Notes: generated by a model not told the origin, from the sequence alone. 53,997 nucleotides of DNA from Deinococcus detaillensis (GCF_007280555.1 NZ_VKDB01000022.1:1-53997); one strand, 5' to 3'; positions 7,794-17,282 are shown, numbered from the stretch's first letter. Made by a program: numbers and translations.

Positions 7794-9109
7794 ACAAAAT
7801 TGGGCGGGCGACCTTGCTGAGCTTGTCCCTGCTGAGCGCCAGCGCTGCCGCCCAGCCTGCCAGTTCACCGACCCGCGACGCTTTGCTGGCCCGCTTGAAG
7901 AGCATTGGTGTCCAACAAATTATGCGCGTGGCCCTCTGCCCTGACGGACGCCGCTTCACGCTCGGCGCAGTGCGCCCTCCCCTCTCGCCCAAGCTGCCCG
8001 GTACGCTTGCCGCCTCTGACGCTATACCGCAAGGTTTCATTCAAGTCCAGCAAGGCGAGAGCCGCAGCCTGACGGTATTCGCCCTGATCAGTGGGCAACC
8101 CAAAGCATTGGCCTGCACGCTGGTCAAAGGCCAACTGGCCGTTTTTGTGGTTGCAGATACGGCGCAAGGCGTTCAGGTCACGCGCCTTAATGGTCAAACG
8201 CGGACGGTGGACTGGGAGGTGATCAGCGCTTCGGGCGACGCACGGGGCACGGATGTGGCTGTCGACGAGCGCGGAGAGGTGTTCGTGGTTTCCACCGTCA
8301 ACGACCTGCTGCCGCTGGGCACCCACAGCGGTGTCGTCAGGCAAACGGTGCTGGTGCAGCGGCTGAGCAAAGAAGGCAAAGTCCTGTGGAACCAGCGACT
8401 GACCTCAGCAGGCCCAAACGCCGAGGACGGGGCGGCCCACATCGCGCTGCAAGGCCAAAACGCCGTCTGGGTGACGGGACAGACCAGCGGTTGGTTTGGG
8501 ACCCTGCCGCCCGCTGAAGCGGCACTGAAGGCCAACGCGGGGCAAAAAGATATCTTTTTGGCGCGGCTGGAAAGTGGGCAGGGCCGTGTGATAGCCCAGA
8601 CCCAAGTGGGCAGCGACCAAAATGACGTGGTTTCGGCACTGCTGACCACTCCAACCGGCGTCTGGCTGGCCGGTTATACCTACGGCGCACTGACGGGTGA
8701 GGCGGGCGGCGGCGCAGACGCCTTTGCCGCCAAATTCAACAATCTGGGCCAACTCCACTGGCTCAGGCAATTTGCTACCCCCCAGGTCGAAGCGTTCACG
8801 TCGCTGGTCAGCTTGCCGGGTGGCCAAATCATGGCGGCGGGCTACAGCGAAGAAACCCCGCAAAACAGCGGCCTGACCCAACGCTTTTCCAGTAGCGGTC
8901 AAGTCCTGGCGCGGCAACTCCTCACGCGGGCGCAGGGGATGAGCATTTTTACTTTGGCCGCCGACCCAGCGGGCCGCGTGTATCTGGGCGGCGTCTCTGG
9001 CAGCGGCGCACTGTTCGCTCAACTTAGCGCCGACTTGCAGCCGGTCTGGGCGCTGCCGTTTGATCAATTGGCCGAACACCTTGACCCCGAACCCTCCGCC
9101 ACACCGTAA
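7790..9109 (+). CDS. secreted beta-propeller (SBBP-repeat-like) protein
   Basis: A 439-residue exported protein with a signal peptide ending near ASAAAQ (residues 1-21). From about residue 115 it consists of propeller-like strands with the recurring pattern G-x-D-x-F/V-A-x-L...G-x-x-L-W-x-x-Q, for example GGADAFAAKFNNLGQLHWLR and GQKDIFLARLESGQGRVIAQ, as in bacterial SBBP repeats. Such domains usually bind proteins or glycans. Its ATG overlaps the stop of the caspase gene (ATGA), so translation is coupled and stoichiometric production is likely. A role as substrate-binding partner or inhibitor of the caspase is inference. No catalytic motif was seen. Confidence 0.72.
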   Translation: MNKIGRATLLSLSLLSASAAAQPASSPTRDALLARLKSIGVQQIMRVALCPDGRRFTLGAVRPPLSPKLPGTLAASDAIPQGFIQVQQGESRSLTVFALISGQPKALACTLVKGQLAVFVVADTAQGVQVTRLNGQTRTVDWEVISASGDARGTDVAVDERGEVFVVSTVNDLLPLGTHSGVVRQTVLVQRLSKEGKVLWNQRLTSAGPNAEDGAAHIALQGQNAVWVTGQTSGWFGTLPPAEAALKANAGQKDIFLARLESGQGRVIAQTQVGSDQNDVVSALLTTPTGVWLAGYTYGALTGEAGGGADAFAAKFNNLGQLHWLRQFATPQVEAFTSLVSLPGGQIMAAGYSEETPQNSGLTQRFSSSGQVLARQLLTRAQGMSIFTLAADPAGRVYLGGVSGSGALFAQLSADLQPVWALPFDQLAEHLDPEPSATP

Positions 9110-9133
9110 GGCCAGTTCTTCAGGAGACTCCCC

Positions 9134-11215
9134 ATGCCGTATTCGCGTTTTTTTCCTTTGTGGGCACTGTGGGCGCTGCTGGCTGGTTTGGCGCTCAATC
9201 AGTCCAGTCTGGCTCAGAGTAGCCCAGCCTCGCCGCAACTCAGCGTCACGGACTACACCTGGAGCGAAAACGGCGACAGCGTAGAACTCAAGTTAAAAAT
9301 TGCAGGCCTGAGCGAGCGGGCCGAGTTGCGCCCTTACCTGCGCGGCGGCACCGCTTCACGCGCCGAGACCAAAGGCACCGGGGTCTTTCCCTCGGCGGGT
9401 CCGCAGCAAGTTATCCTGACACTCGCAGTGCCGCCCGCTCAGCGCTGGCAGCCGCTGAGTATTGGTATCGGTGGATTTGGGAACAATCAAGAAGCCGATT
9501 TTAATGTGAGTGCGCCCCAAGGCGATCTGTATGTGCTGGCGGTAGGTGTCAAGACCTTCGGCGGCCCCGATTCCAGTTTCCCCGATTTGAACTACACCGT
9601 CGCTGACGCTCAGGCGCTGGTCAAGTTGCTGGATGGTCAGCACGGTAGGCTCTACCGCAAAGTCAACACCTTTTTACTGACCGAAGAAAAAGCCACCCGC
9701 ACCAATGTCTTGGCAACCATGCAAAGCATCGTGCGGCAGGCCAGCGCCAACGATACGGTGATCGCCCTGTTTTCCTCGCACGGTACCGAGCAGGGGGGGC
9801 AGTATTACGCCATGCTGTACGGCGGCGACGCCCGCAAGTTTGACACTACAGCCATCACCGGTCAGGAACTGGGAGCCTTTTACAACCAAATCAAGGCCAA
9901 AACTTTGCTGCTGTTGGATACTTGCGCCTCCGGGCAGGCCATCAGCGGCCCCGGCACTGCCCGCCAACCCGCCACCCAGCAACTGATCAGTACGCTGGAA
10001 AGTGCCACCAAAAGCGCTTCAGCCAGCAAAAGCAAAGGCGGTGTCAACGAATACCGCTCGTGGATCACGGCGGCGCAGGCCAATCAGGAATCGCTCGAAG
10101 AACCGTCCCTCGGACACGGACTGTTTACCTACGCCGTTCTGGAAGCGCTCAGCGGGAAGTTTGACAGCAGCGCAGCCACCGAAGCGGGCATGGATGCCCA
10201 GCGTCAGCGTGACGACATCCAAGCCACCCAACTGCTGACCTACGTCGTAGAACGGGTGCGCGACCTCAGTTCTCAGTACGCCACCACGCTGCCGCAGCGC
10301 CACGTTCCCTATTACACCCTGATTGCCAATTCGTTTCCGGTGGTGCAACTCAATGTCACAGTCAATGTGACCATCAATGTCACGGGTAATGTTCTCCTGC
10401 CGCCCACTGTCAACGCTGATCCCACCCCGCCCGCTGCCCCAGCGGTCAACGGCCCCGCACCTGATGCAGCGCAGGGCGTGTTTGCACGGGCCTTTGGCGG
10501 CAAAGATAACAACTCCGGCGCACCAGATTTCCCGGTAAAGTCGCTGCAAAAAGCCTTAGACCTTCAAGTGGGAAGCCGCGTGACCTTGTCGCCAGGGGAA
10601 TACAGCTTGCCCAAAGACGGTCTGACGATCAGCCGCCCGCTGACCATCACGGCTCAAGGCGGCGCTGTTACGCTGCGCTGCTTGCCTGACAGCGACGGGC
10701 TTATTGCGAAGGCTGAAAACGTCAAGCTCGAAGGGCTGCGCTTCGTCGGATGCGCTCTGGCCCTGGCAGTCAGGAGCGGCAGCACCCTGATCATCGGCGG
10801 CGAATTCAGGGGCAATCAACAAGCTCTGCTGGTATCCGGTGGCCAAGCCAGTGTTCAGAACACCTTGTTCGCCGAAAACGGCGCGAATGGCTCCACGACC
10901 GCCGCCGTGCGGCAAAGCGGCAGATTGAGTTTTGAGGGCGGCAGTTTCCAAAACAACGATCTTGGAGCTATTCGCGCCGATGGCGACAGTCTACTTAAAA
11001 TTAACAACGTCAATTTTGTCAACAACTCCCGCAGCGTTTCCGATGGTGGCCATATCTATTTGCTCGGCAATGCCCAGCTTGATCTCAACCAAGCCAGCTT
11101 CGTGGGCGCACAGTTTTCATTGGTTTCCCTGTCTAAACCCAAGACGGCCAAACTCTGCAATTTCTCTGATCAAACCCCACACAAGACCTATCAAGTCAGT
11201 GGCGCTTGTTCCTAA
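9134..11215 (+). CDS. secreted caspase-fold peptidase fused to a right-handed beta-helix
   Basis: A 693-residue exported protein with a signal peptide (residues 1-28). A beta-rich N-terminal domain spans about 35-125. A caspase domain (130-400) has the dyad His216 in ALFSSHGTE and Cys264 in LLLDTCASG. A low-complexity linker of repeated NVT units and prolines follows (about 418-450). The C-terminus (455-693) is a DUF1565-like right-handed beta-helix that begins with FPVKSLQKALDLQVGSRVTL and ends with several GGxF-type turns. The fusion joins the two protein types of this regulon in one chain, supporting a shared surface role. It starts 24 nt after the propeller gene with an AGGAG site upstream. 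Confidence 0.87.
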   Translation: MPYSRFFPLWALWALLAGLALNQSSLAQSSPASPQLSVTDYTWSENGDSVELKLKIAGLSERAELRPYLRGGTASRAETKGTGVFPSAGPQQVILTLAVPPAQRWQPLSIGIGGFGNNQEADFNVSAPQGDLYVLAVGVKTFGGPDSSFPDLNYTVADAQALVKLLDGQHGRLYRKVNTFLLTEEKATRTNVLATMQSIVRQASANDTVIALFSSHGTEQGGQYYAMLYGGDARKFDTTAITGQELGAFYNQIKAKTLLLLDTCASGQAISGPGTARQPATQQLISTLESATKSASASKSKGGVNEYRSWITAAQANQESLEEPSLGHGLFTYAVLEALSGKFDSSAATEAGMDAQRQRDDIQATQLLTYVVERVRDLSSQYATTLPQRHVPYYTLIANSFPVVQLNVTVNVTINVTGNVLLPPTVNADPTPPAAPAVNGPAPDAAQGVFARAFGGKDNNSGAPDFPVKSLQKALDLQVGSRVTLSPGEYSLPKDGLTISRPLTITAQGGAVTLRCLPDSDGLIAKAENVKLEGLRFVGCALALAVRSGSTLIIGGEFRGNQQALLVSGGQASVQNTLFAENGANGSTTAAVRQSGRLSFEGGSFQNNDLGAIRADGDSLLKINNVNFVNNSRSVSDGGHIYLLGNAQLDLNQASFVGAQFSLVSLSKPKTAKLCNFSDQTPHKTYQVSGACS

Positions 11216-11248
11216 CAAACTTTGTTGTTTAATTTCAAAGGAGAAAGT

Positions 11249-13981
11249 ATGAAGCATTTGAAACGAAAGCTGATTCTTAAGCTATCCGGACTTGTAATGG
11301 GTGTTTCGTTGCTGCTTACAGCTTGTTCAGGCGGTGGTGGGAGTGGTGGTGGCGGCGGTGGTGGGAGTGGCGATCAGGGCCAGCCCAAGATCGGCTTGGG
11401 TGTGGGCGTGACCAATACCGTGTCATGCCAAGCGGCCAACGGCCTGACGCGCACTGCTCCAGCGACGGCCATTACGCTGGCGCTGCGTGACAAAACTGGA
11501 ACGCCGGTTGCTCCCAATGCCAATCACACGGTCACGCTCAACCTCAAAACGCCGGACGGCTCAACCTACACGTTCAAAAACCCCTACAATCCCGATACCG
11601 AAGACAACAAGACCTTTCAGGCCTCCGAGAACTACTTCATTCTCTGCGCCGCGCCGCTCAGCGGCAACTATGAGATCAGCGGCAACATTGATGGACAAGG
11701 AGTCAGCGACAATCAGCCGTTGGTGGCCGTCACACCGCCGCAGAGCCTTGGCAACTCCACCCTCAAAGTGCAGAGCTTGAATGCTGCCGAAGCCCAGTTC
11801 ACCGCGCCAGCAGATACGCAGGCCGCCATCGTCAACTACTACAGGGGCAACCAGAATGACAGCGGCATCTACAGCGGCTACCGCGTCGGCTTTGGGTCCA
11901 AGAGTGCGTCGCCTGAGGTGACCATTAGCCAGACCCCTCCAGAAAAACCTAAAAAGACCTGCGACGAGGATTGCCAAGACAGAGCGCGAGAGAAAGCTCA
12001 ACAAGTGCCGGATAAGACTATTCCTGGTACTCCCCCACCCGATGATGGCGGGGGGAGTAGCAACGTGGTGTTCGGTCCACCCATCCAGTTCCGAGGCGGG
12101 CTGATGTGGGCCAGCGGCGCGGTGTTCGGCAAGAATACAACGGCAGACAAAAGCGCGGGGCCCGGCCTCCGTACCCAAGCGCTCAGTGGAGCGCAAAGTA
12201 TCGCGCTGACGCTGCCAGCGGGCCACATGCGCGGCGAGCCGTATTACGCCGAAATTATTACCTCGGATAAATTGTTGGGCGCTACGACTGCGCCGGAGAG
12301 CTTGGGGCGGGTGGATCTGAAGGTGGTCTATACGCCGGTGGTCACGCCGATTGACGCCGACACCACTGAGTGGCAAGCCCGTTTGTCGGCGGCCCCGATG
12401 ACGGTCAAAAACCAAGCCGAAAAGGCCTACCAAAGCCTCACCACCAGCCTGATGACCAAAGACGGCTTCCCCTCAGTACGGACTTGGAGTGTCAAAGTGC
12501 GTGGCCCCGGTAACGCGCTCATCTGGGAATATAACTATCCAGCCTTCACGCCCTATGTGCTAACGGCAGCTCCGATCTATCCCGATCAGCAAATAGCGGG
12601 CAACTACACGGCTGATTTTACTGCGCCCGGCGTGGGTGTGAGGACGCAAACCTTCGCTGTAGCCAGCGCCTTACCCCTCCCAGTCCCCAACGACGCCACC
12701 CTTCGCCTCAAGCCTGATCTGAGCGGCTTTACCTTTACTGCGCCCAGCGGTCCGCGCTCGCACTGGGTGTATGTCACCGAGTCTGGCAAAGAAGGACTGG
12801 TGGCGGCCCGCACCTGCGTTGTCAATGCGGGCCAGACGTGCAACATAGACAAGAAAGTGACGCTTGCGGCCGATAAGCGCTACATGTTCACCTTGATCTC
12901 CACCGAAGCGCCGCTTGACCTTAATCCCTTGCTCAGCGGCACCGATTGGAATTTTGCCCAACCGATTCGCTGGGCCATACAATACAAGGATGCCGCCAGT
13001 AACCCGATCGTGGTCACTCCAGTCGACACCTCGGACCTGCTGGTGGCGGATGCGAGTGACCTGACCAACATCTCGGTTGAGGCCAGCAAGCCAGTGCAAT
13101 TTGGCACCTTCGATGCCAAAACCAAGACGCCCCTCAACCTTCCTGGCATCAACTGGACAATCCCCAGTCCATCCAGGCCAGGGATTGTCAGTGTCGATGC
13201 TTCCACCGGCCTGGTGAAGAGCAGCGGCAAAGACCTGGGACGTTTCAAGATTGTCGCCGCCGCTAATAGCCGAACCGGCACATCCATAGAGTTTTCGGTC
13301 TTCGGCTTGGTTTGCGCGGGCGGACAATCGAGCGGCGGCGCAGCTTTGTTGTGCAAATTCAGGGACGCACAGGGCAAAATCTTCACCAACCTGCCTTATA
13401 CCGTACAGGCTCCTGGCTGGAACAACGATCAGCCCTTTTTGGTCAATGAAGAAGTGATGGGGGGTAATCAAGGAGCGCTAGCCTTCGATAAATTCAATGG
13501 AATATTGCTGCCGGGTGCGGCCACCTACAATTTTGAGGTCAAGGCAGGAGGGAAAACCTTTAGGGATACTGCCAGCATCGATGCAAACGGCGCGGCGATG
13601 GACGCACCCACGCCCACCCTTCAAAGCGAAGGTGGACAAAATTACCTGACTCTCAATCTCAATACAGCCCCAGACACCAAATCGGCCCGCATCGAACTCA
13701 AGTGCGCGCAAGCCTGCACCGACACGTACATGCCGGTTATCGTCCAGGCGCAGGGAGGCGCGAGCGTGGTTACGCTCCCCAGCTTTGCCTTGCCCAGCTC
13801 CAGCGGCGGCGACTTCGGCACGCCCAAATTGCAGTACACCGTCACCACCTACAATGTAGATTTGACCCAGCCCGACCCGGATCTGCCAGATCAATTTAAA
13901 TCCGCTACCGGGGGCAACTTCTTCTTTATCTGTAGCGACAACCGCATTAGGTCAAGTTGCGGCGACCCAAGGTCTCGGTAA
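11249..13981 (+). CDS. large lipoprotein with Gly-rich linker and Ig-like repeats
   Basis: A 910-residue protein. The ATG at 11249 is chosen because GGAG lies about 7 nt upstream and the lipoprotein signal LLLTAC (Cys26) follows. A flexible Gly/Ser run (27-42) then leads into several beta-sandwich domains, including one near 600-680 with the pattern PVQFGTFDAKTK...GIVSVDASTGLVKSSGKD typical of BIG/Ig-like bacterial domains. It contains several Cys pairs (for example CDEDC) that could form disulfides. It is the last gene of the caspase operon, 33 nt after the caspase/beta-helix gene. It may be a surface anchor or a substrate of the peptidases; that is inference. No enzymatic motif was found. 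Confidence 0.7.
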   Translation: MKHLKRKLILKLSGLVMGVSLLLTACSGGGGSGGGGGGGSGDQGQPKIGLGVGVTNTVSCQAANGLTRTAPATAITLALRDKTGTPVAPNANHTVTLNLKTPDGSTYTFKNPYNPDTEDNKTFQASENYFILCAAPLSGNYEISGNIDGQGVSDNQPLVAVTPPQSLGNSTLKVQSLNAAEAQFTAPADTQAAIVNYYRGNQNDSGIYSGYRVGFGSKSASPEVTISQTPPEKPKKTCDEDCQDRAREKAQQVPDKTIPGTPPPDDGGGSSNVVFGPPIQFRGGLMWASGAVFGKNTTADKSAGPGLRTQALSGAQSIALTLPAGHMRGEPYYAEIITSDKLLGATTAPESLGRVDLKVVYTPVVTPIDADTTEWQARLSAAPMTVKNQAEKAYQSLTTSLMTKDGFPSVRTWSVKVRGPGNALIWEYNYPAFTPYVLTAAPIYPDQQIAGNYTADFTAPGVGVRTQTFAVASALPLPVPNDATLRLKPDLSGFTFTAPSGPRSHWVYVTESGKEGLVAARTCVVNAGQTCNIDKKVTLAADKRYMFTLISTEAPLDLNPLLSGTDWNFAQPIRWAIQYKDAASNPIVVTPVDTSDLLVADASDLTNISVEASKPVQFGTFDAKTKTPLNLPGINWTIPSPSRPGIVSVDASTGLVKSSGKDLGRFKIVAAANSRTGTSIEFSVFGLVCAGGQSSGGAALLCKFRDAQGKIFTNLPYTVQAPGWNNDQPFLVNEEVMGGNQGALAFDKFNGILLPGAATYNFEVKAGGKTFRDTASIDANGAAMDAPTPTLQSEGGQNYLTLNLNTAPDTKSARIELKCAQACTDTYMPVIVQAQGGASVVTLPSFALPSSSGGDFGTPKLQYTVTTYNVDLTQPDPDLPDQFKSATGGNFFFICSDNRIRSSCGDPRSR

Positions 13982-14053
13982 TTCGGTACTCCAGGGCCCT
14001 TATGCAGGGTTGATTCAATGAGGTGCAGCGGCTGAAGACTGAGAGTTACAGCG

Positions 14054-14109
14054 TAGGACTTACGCGAAACTCAGAGATGGGTTTTTCAGTTTAGGACTTA
14101 TGCGAAACT
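14054..14109 (+). repeat. two direct repeats resembling IS ends
   Basis: TAGGACTTACGCGAAACT (14054-14071) and TAGGACTTATGCGAAACT (14092-14109) are in the same orientation and differ by one base. They precede the ISL3 transposase remnant. They look like terminal repeats left by two insertion events or by nested insertion. Confidence 0.5.
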
Positions 14110-14182
14110 GGGCAAATTCGAGATTCTGAGCTGGTGGGAAGACCTCGAAGCGTCAGTCGAAAACGGTACTGCGAGTTTTTGG

Positions 14183-14416
14183 TTGCAACACAGATCAATC
14201 GGACACAGACCTATTTTGCTGACCACGTCGACGACTTTGCTCACGGCGCGGCTCAGCGCTATCTGCAAAGAGACTGCCGCGACATTACCGTGGAGTCAAG
14301 GCCCAGTTGAAGGTGTGGTCAACAAGATCAAGCTCATTAAGCGGCAGGTGTATGGCCGGGCAGGCTTCTGTACCCTGCGGAGCATGGTCTTGTTTGCCTT
14401 CGAGCACCAAAGCTGA
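14183..14416 (+). pseudogene. ISL3-family transposase, C-terminal remnant
   Basis: The translation ends LPWSQGPVEGVVNKIKLIKR followed by QVYGRAGF, which is the signature end of ISL3-type DDE transposases (EG-x-I-N-x-L-K-x-x-K-R-x-x-Y-G-R-A). Everything before about 14270 matches poorly, the catalytic Asp residues are absent and no start codon is convincing. The remnant is about 80 codons of an expected 400 or more. It separates the caspase operon from the transporter gene and marks a rearrangement point. Confidence 0.7.
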
Positions 14417-14558
14417 AGCAGAACCGAGATTCGGGGGTCACGTCAGTCAGCACGCCCGTTCCCGCTGGCCAGATCACCTCGAGATCGCTCCTTCACCAGC
14501 GGCGATAGCCGGTTGTCAGAGGCACCCCAGCACAATGTGCCGCTCTATGCTGAGCACC

Positions 14559-15788
14559 ATGCCCGTAACTTCTCCTCCTCATGGAGCACCTAGGCGCTGG
14601 TCGGCGCTCGCTGGGCTGGCCACCGGCCTGTTCTTCACCATGGCACCGTGGTTCTCAGCGGCGGCGCTGTTGCCGCAGCTACGCGAGCTGTGGACACTGA
14701 CCGATGTGGCTTCGGCATGGTTGACCCTGGCTGTCCAACTGGGATTCGTGCTGGGTGCCGTCCTCAGTGCCGCGCTCAACCTCGCTGACCGAGTGACGCC
14801 CCAGCGGTTGATCCTGGCGGGCGGCCTCCTCGCAGCCGCGAGTAATTTAGGCCTGCTGTTTGCCAGTGGTCTCGTTCCTGCCACGCTGCTGCGCGCGTTG
14901 ACTGGGGCTGCATTGGCACTGGTTTACCCTTCGGCACTGAAAGCCATGTCGGCCTGGTTTGTCACTGGACGTGGGGTCGCGCTCGGCGTGATGGTCGGGG
15001 GACTGACGCTGGGATCGGCCTTGCCTCACTTGATCAACGGCTTCGGCGGTGCCAATTGGCGCGTGGTCATCGTGACCACCAGTCTGCTGGCGGCGCTCGG
15101 CGGCTTGATTGCCGCGCGGGTGGAAGAGGGGCCTTACCGGTTTCCGGCGGCCACCTTTCAGCCAGCCCAGGCCTGGAAGATGCTCAGCGGACGGGGCATG
15201 CGGCTGGCCACCTTGGGCTATCTGGGCCACATGTGGGAGTTATACGCCATGTGGGCCTGGTTCGCCGCTTTCTTCAGCCAGGTACTTGCAGGCCCCGCTG
15301 ATCCTGGGCACCGTGAAGCGGCGTTTGCCACCTTCGCCGTGATCGGCATCGGCGCACTCGGCTGCGCTCTGGGAGGTGTGCTCGGTGATCGGTGGGGCCG
15401 GACTCGTCTCGTAATTCTGGCGTTGGCCTGCTCGGGTGGTTGCGCACTGGCCTTGGCTGGGCTGCTGCTGTTGGGCGCTTCTCCGACGGTCTTGCTGGCC
15501 GTGAGTCTCATCTGGGGGTTTTGGATCATCGCGGACTCTGCCCAGTTCTCAGCCATCACCAGCGAGATCAGTGATTCTGCTTACGTCGGCACGGCCCTGA
15601 CCGCGCAGTTGGGACTGGGCTATACCTTGACGGCCGTGAGTATTGCGCTGGTGCCCATCTTGGTGCGTTTGAGCGGCTGGCCAGCGACGTTTGTGTTGCT
15701 GGCCCTGGGACCGGTGGTCGGTATTTTCGCTATTCGCCTGTTGTCCGGACTGCCTGAGGCCACTCGAACCGCCGGTGGACGCGGCTGA
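14559..15788 (+). CDS. MFS transporter, 12 membrane segments
   Basis: A 409-residue inner-membrane protein with about 12 hydrophobic helices, for example LATGLFFTMAPWFSAAALLP and GAALALVYPSALKAMSAWFV. The loop GVLGDRWGRTRLVILALA is the conserved G-x-x-x-D-R-x-G-R motif, here in the second half. The organisation resembles the CynX/NimT or nitrate-permease-like MFS groups; the substrate cannot be told from sequence. The start at 14559 is chosen because TATGCT ends 7 nt before this ATG, the usual leaderless spacing; starts at 14535 and 14547 are possible. It begins about 140 nt after the ISL3 remnant. Confidence 0.8.
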   Translation: MPVTSPPHGAPRRWSALAGLATGLFFTMAPWFSAAALLPQLRELWTLTDVASAWLTLAVQLGFVLGAVLSAALNLADRVTPQRLILAGGLLAAASNLGLLFASGLVPATLLRALTGAALALVYPSALKAMSAWFVTGRGVALGVMVGGLTLGSALPHLINGFGGANWRVVIVTTSLLAALGGLIAARVEEGPYRFPAATFQPAQAWKMLSGRGMRLATLGYLGHMWELYAMWAWFAAFFSQVLAGPADPGHREAAFATFAVIGIGALGCALGGVLGDRWGRTRLVILALACSGGCALALAGLLLLGASPTVLLAVSLIWGFWIIADSAQFSAITSEISDSAYVGTALTAQLGLGYTLTAVSIALVPILVRLSGWPATFVLLALGPVVGIFAIRLLSGLPEATRTAGGRG

Positions 15789-15981
15789 ATGTTCTTGTTG
15801 TGAGCACCATCTAGCAAGCCGTCTGTCTTTATGCCGTGCAGGTCGTAGCACCAATCAACGGGCAGGATGACGATTCACAGCGGAGCACCTCTTGGCGGGC
15901 GGTGGGATTTCGTCTGTTCAGGCGAGCCGCCGTCCTTCAATATTCCGGCAAGCCGTCCAGTTCGTTCCAGCGCCCCCCTCG

Positions 15982-16578
15982 CTACTGACCGGCCCGCTGC
16001 CCTTCCAGCAACAGTGGATCGTAGAAAGCCCGGAGCAGCATCATCACTTCCCTATACGCGGGAGCGGTCAGACCCGTGCGTCTCAGGTAGTGCTGCCAGC
16101 GGGCCGTAAGGGCGGGGTTCGCAGCAAACTCAGCCCCCAGAATGATCGGCACCTGTTCTTGTAGGGTTGCCCGAGCCGCGAGGCTCCGCGTGGGGGCTTC
16201 TGCGACCGCTGCGGCCTGAAACGGCTCGGTCGTCAGAATCATCGGCAAGTCGCCAATGTCTTTCATCCGAGTGGTCAATGCGCCGAGTTCGACCAGGGCC
16301 GCAAACTTCTCGGTGATGACCGTTTCCAGGGGATAGACCGTCACGGCCACGCGCTCGTCCAGCAGCAGTGGTGGAAAGAAAAGCTTGACAGGAGCGAGCG
16401 TGATCACGTTTCCGAACGACACGTCCAGTTGAAGGGTGACCTGTGAGGGACCGGAGATGACCCGCAGCCGGGCCGTGACTCCTGGATACGTCAGGTGCGC
16501 ATTGATCGGGGCCACCTGAATGCTGGCGGCGTCAAAGCTGAGTCCGTCCCCGAACAGCAGTTCGCACAACGTCACCAA
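15982..16578 (-). pseudogene. AbiEii-type nucleotidyltransferase toxin, N-terminally truncated
   Basis: About 198 residues match the C-terminal two-thirds of the AbiEii family, the toxin half of type IV abortive-infection toxin-antitoxin systems. Visible features are LQLDVSFGNVI followed by YPLETVITEKFAALVELGAL and TTRMKDIGDL, the conserved E-K-x-x-A-L and K-D-x-x-D segment. The N-terminal motif with the nucleotide-binding G-G-T/S and D-x-D residues is missing, and no AbiEi antitoxin gene is adjacent. The frame opens abruptly at 16578. It is therefore probably inactive, a decayed phage-defence locus. A late-start functional protein is unlikely because the active site is lost. Confidence 0.65.
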
Positions 16579-16644
16579 CCTAGGAAGCTATTACAAGATG
16601 GATTGAATACTGCTTAACGCGCTCTGGATGGGTATTTCCCAGCT

Positions 16645-16842
16645 GTGCTGAGGCTGTTGTGTATATTCGGCCTCTGGCCGCACCCACAAGGCAAAGTCGT
16701 CTCAGGGGTGAGCTTGGGAGCTGTCGCCGTCCAGCTTGAAGCGCATGGTTTCAAAATCCGGCAAGGTGGCCTCTGGAGTGCCATTCAGGTCAAACGCGTG
16801 CTCGACAGACACCAAATCTGCAATTTTGGATTCAGTGCATGA
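16645..16842 (+). pseudogene. possible serine-recombinase C-terminal remnant
   Basis: Within this frame, VQLEAHGFKIRQGGLWSAIQ followed by VKRVLDR matches the recombinase-domain pattern L-N-x-x-G-x-x-T-R-x-G-G-x-W-x-x-x-x-V-x-x-I-L of resolvase/serine recombinases. No catalytic serine domain is present in the 500 bases upstream, so only a fragment remains. A strong terminator follows at 16883. The match is short, so the call is tentative. Confidence 0.4.
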
Positions 16843-16882
16843 ATTTGACATTCGCTGAATACCCGGCTATATTAAAGAAATC

Positions 16883-16906
16883 AAGGCGGCCTTCGGGTCG
16901 CCTTTT
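16883..16906 (+). terminator. rho-independent terminator
   Basis: AAGGCGGCC and GGTCGCCTT pair around a TTCG loop, followed by TTTTCT. It would end transcription coming from the recombinase-remnant side and probably marks the end of the original gene. Confidence 0.7.
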
Positions 16907-16944
16907 CTACTGCGTTTGTGGGGCCTTCGCGCTTGTCTGAAACG

Positions 16945-17094
16945 ATGAATGGCGTTTGGCCTGTTATCACGTTAAGCTCATCCTTTGATGACTGGAGTCA
17001 GCCTGGCAACCCACACATCCAGGCTGCGCCAGCGCCTAAGCCAGAGCCGAGAAAGAAAGGGTTATTGGAACGGTGGGGGATTGGGAGAAATTGA
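16945..17094 (+). CDS. small hypothetical protein (49 residues)
   Basis: The frame ATG-GCGTTTGGCC... (first codons MNGVWPVITLSSSFDDW) runs 49 codons to TGA at 17092. The C-terminal part is Pro/Lys-rich (APAPKPEPRKKGLLERWG), a composition seen in small phage or plasmid proteins. No ribosome-binding site is convincing and no family was recognised. The rest of 16907-17282 shows nothing else identifiable. Existence as a gene is uncertain. Confidence 0.25.
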   Translation: MNGVWPVITLSSSFDDWSQPGNPHIQAAPAPKPEPRKKGLLERWGIGRN

Positions 17095-17282
17095 AGGGCA
17101 GAGCCCCCCAGCATTTGAAGCATTTTAAGAATTCCAATTCACTTCTGATTTACTAATCGCTTTCTTTTTTAGAAATAGGGATTCAGGGAGTGACCTTAGC
17201 TTTCTTTGCTTACCCGCCTGGGCATTCCTGTGCGCCTGTTTTTTAGTCGATCAAGCGACGCTGGGGCGAACACCCAACCTGT

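Noticed and set aside
8405..9238. Minus-strand frame of 277 codons opposite the propeller gene
   Set aside because: No start signal, no domain, and it covers two well-supported plus-strand genes.
11561..12433. Minus-strand frame of 290 codons inside the large lipoprotein gene
   Set aside because: Arg/Gly/Val-rich shadow; the plus strand has a lipoprotein signal and Ig-like pattern.
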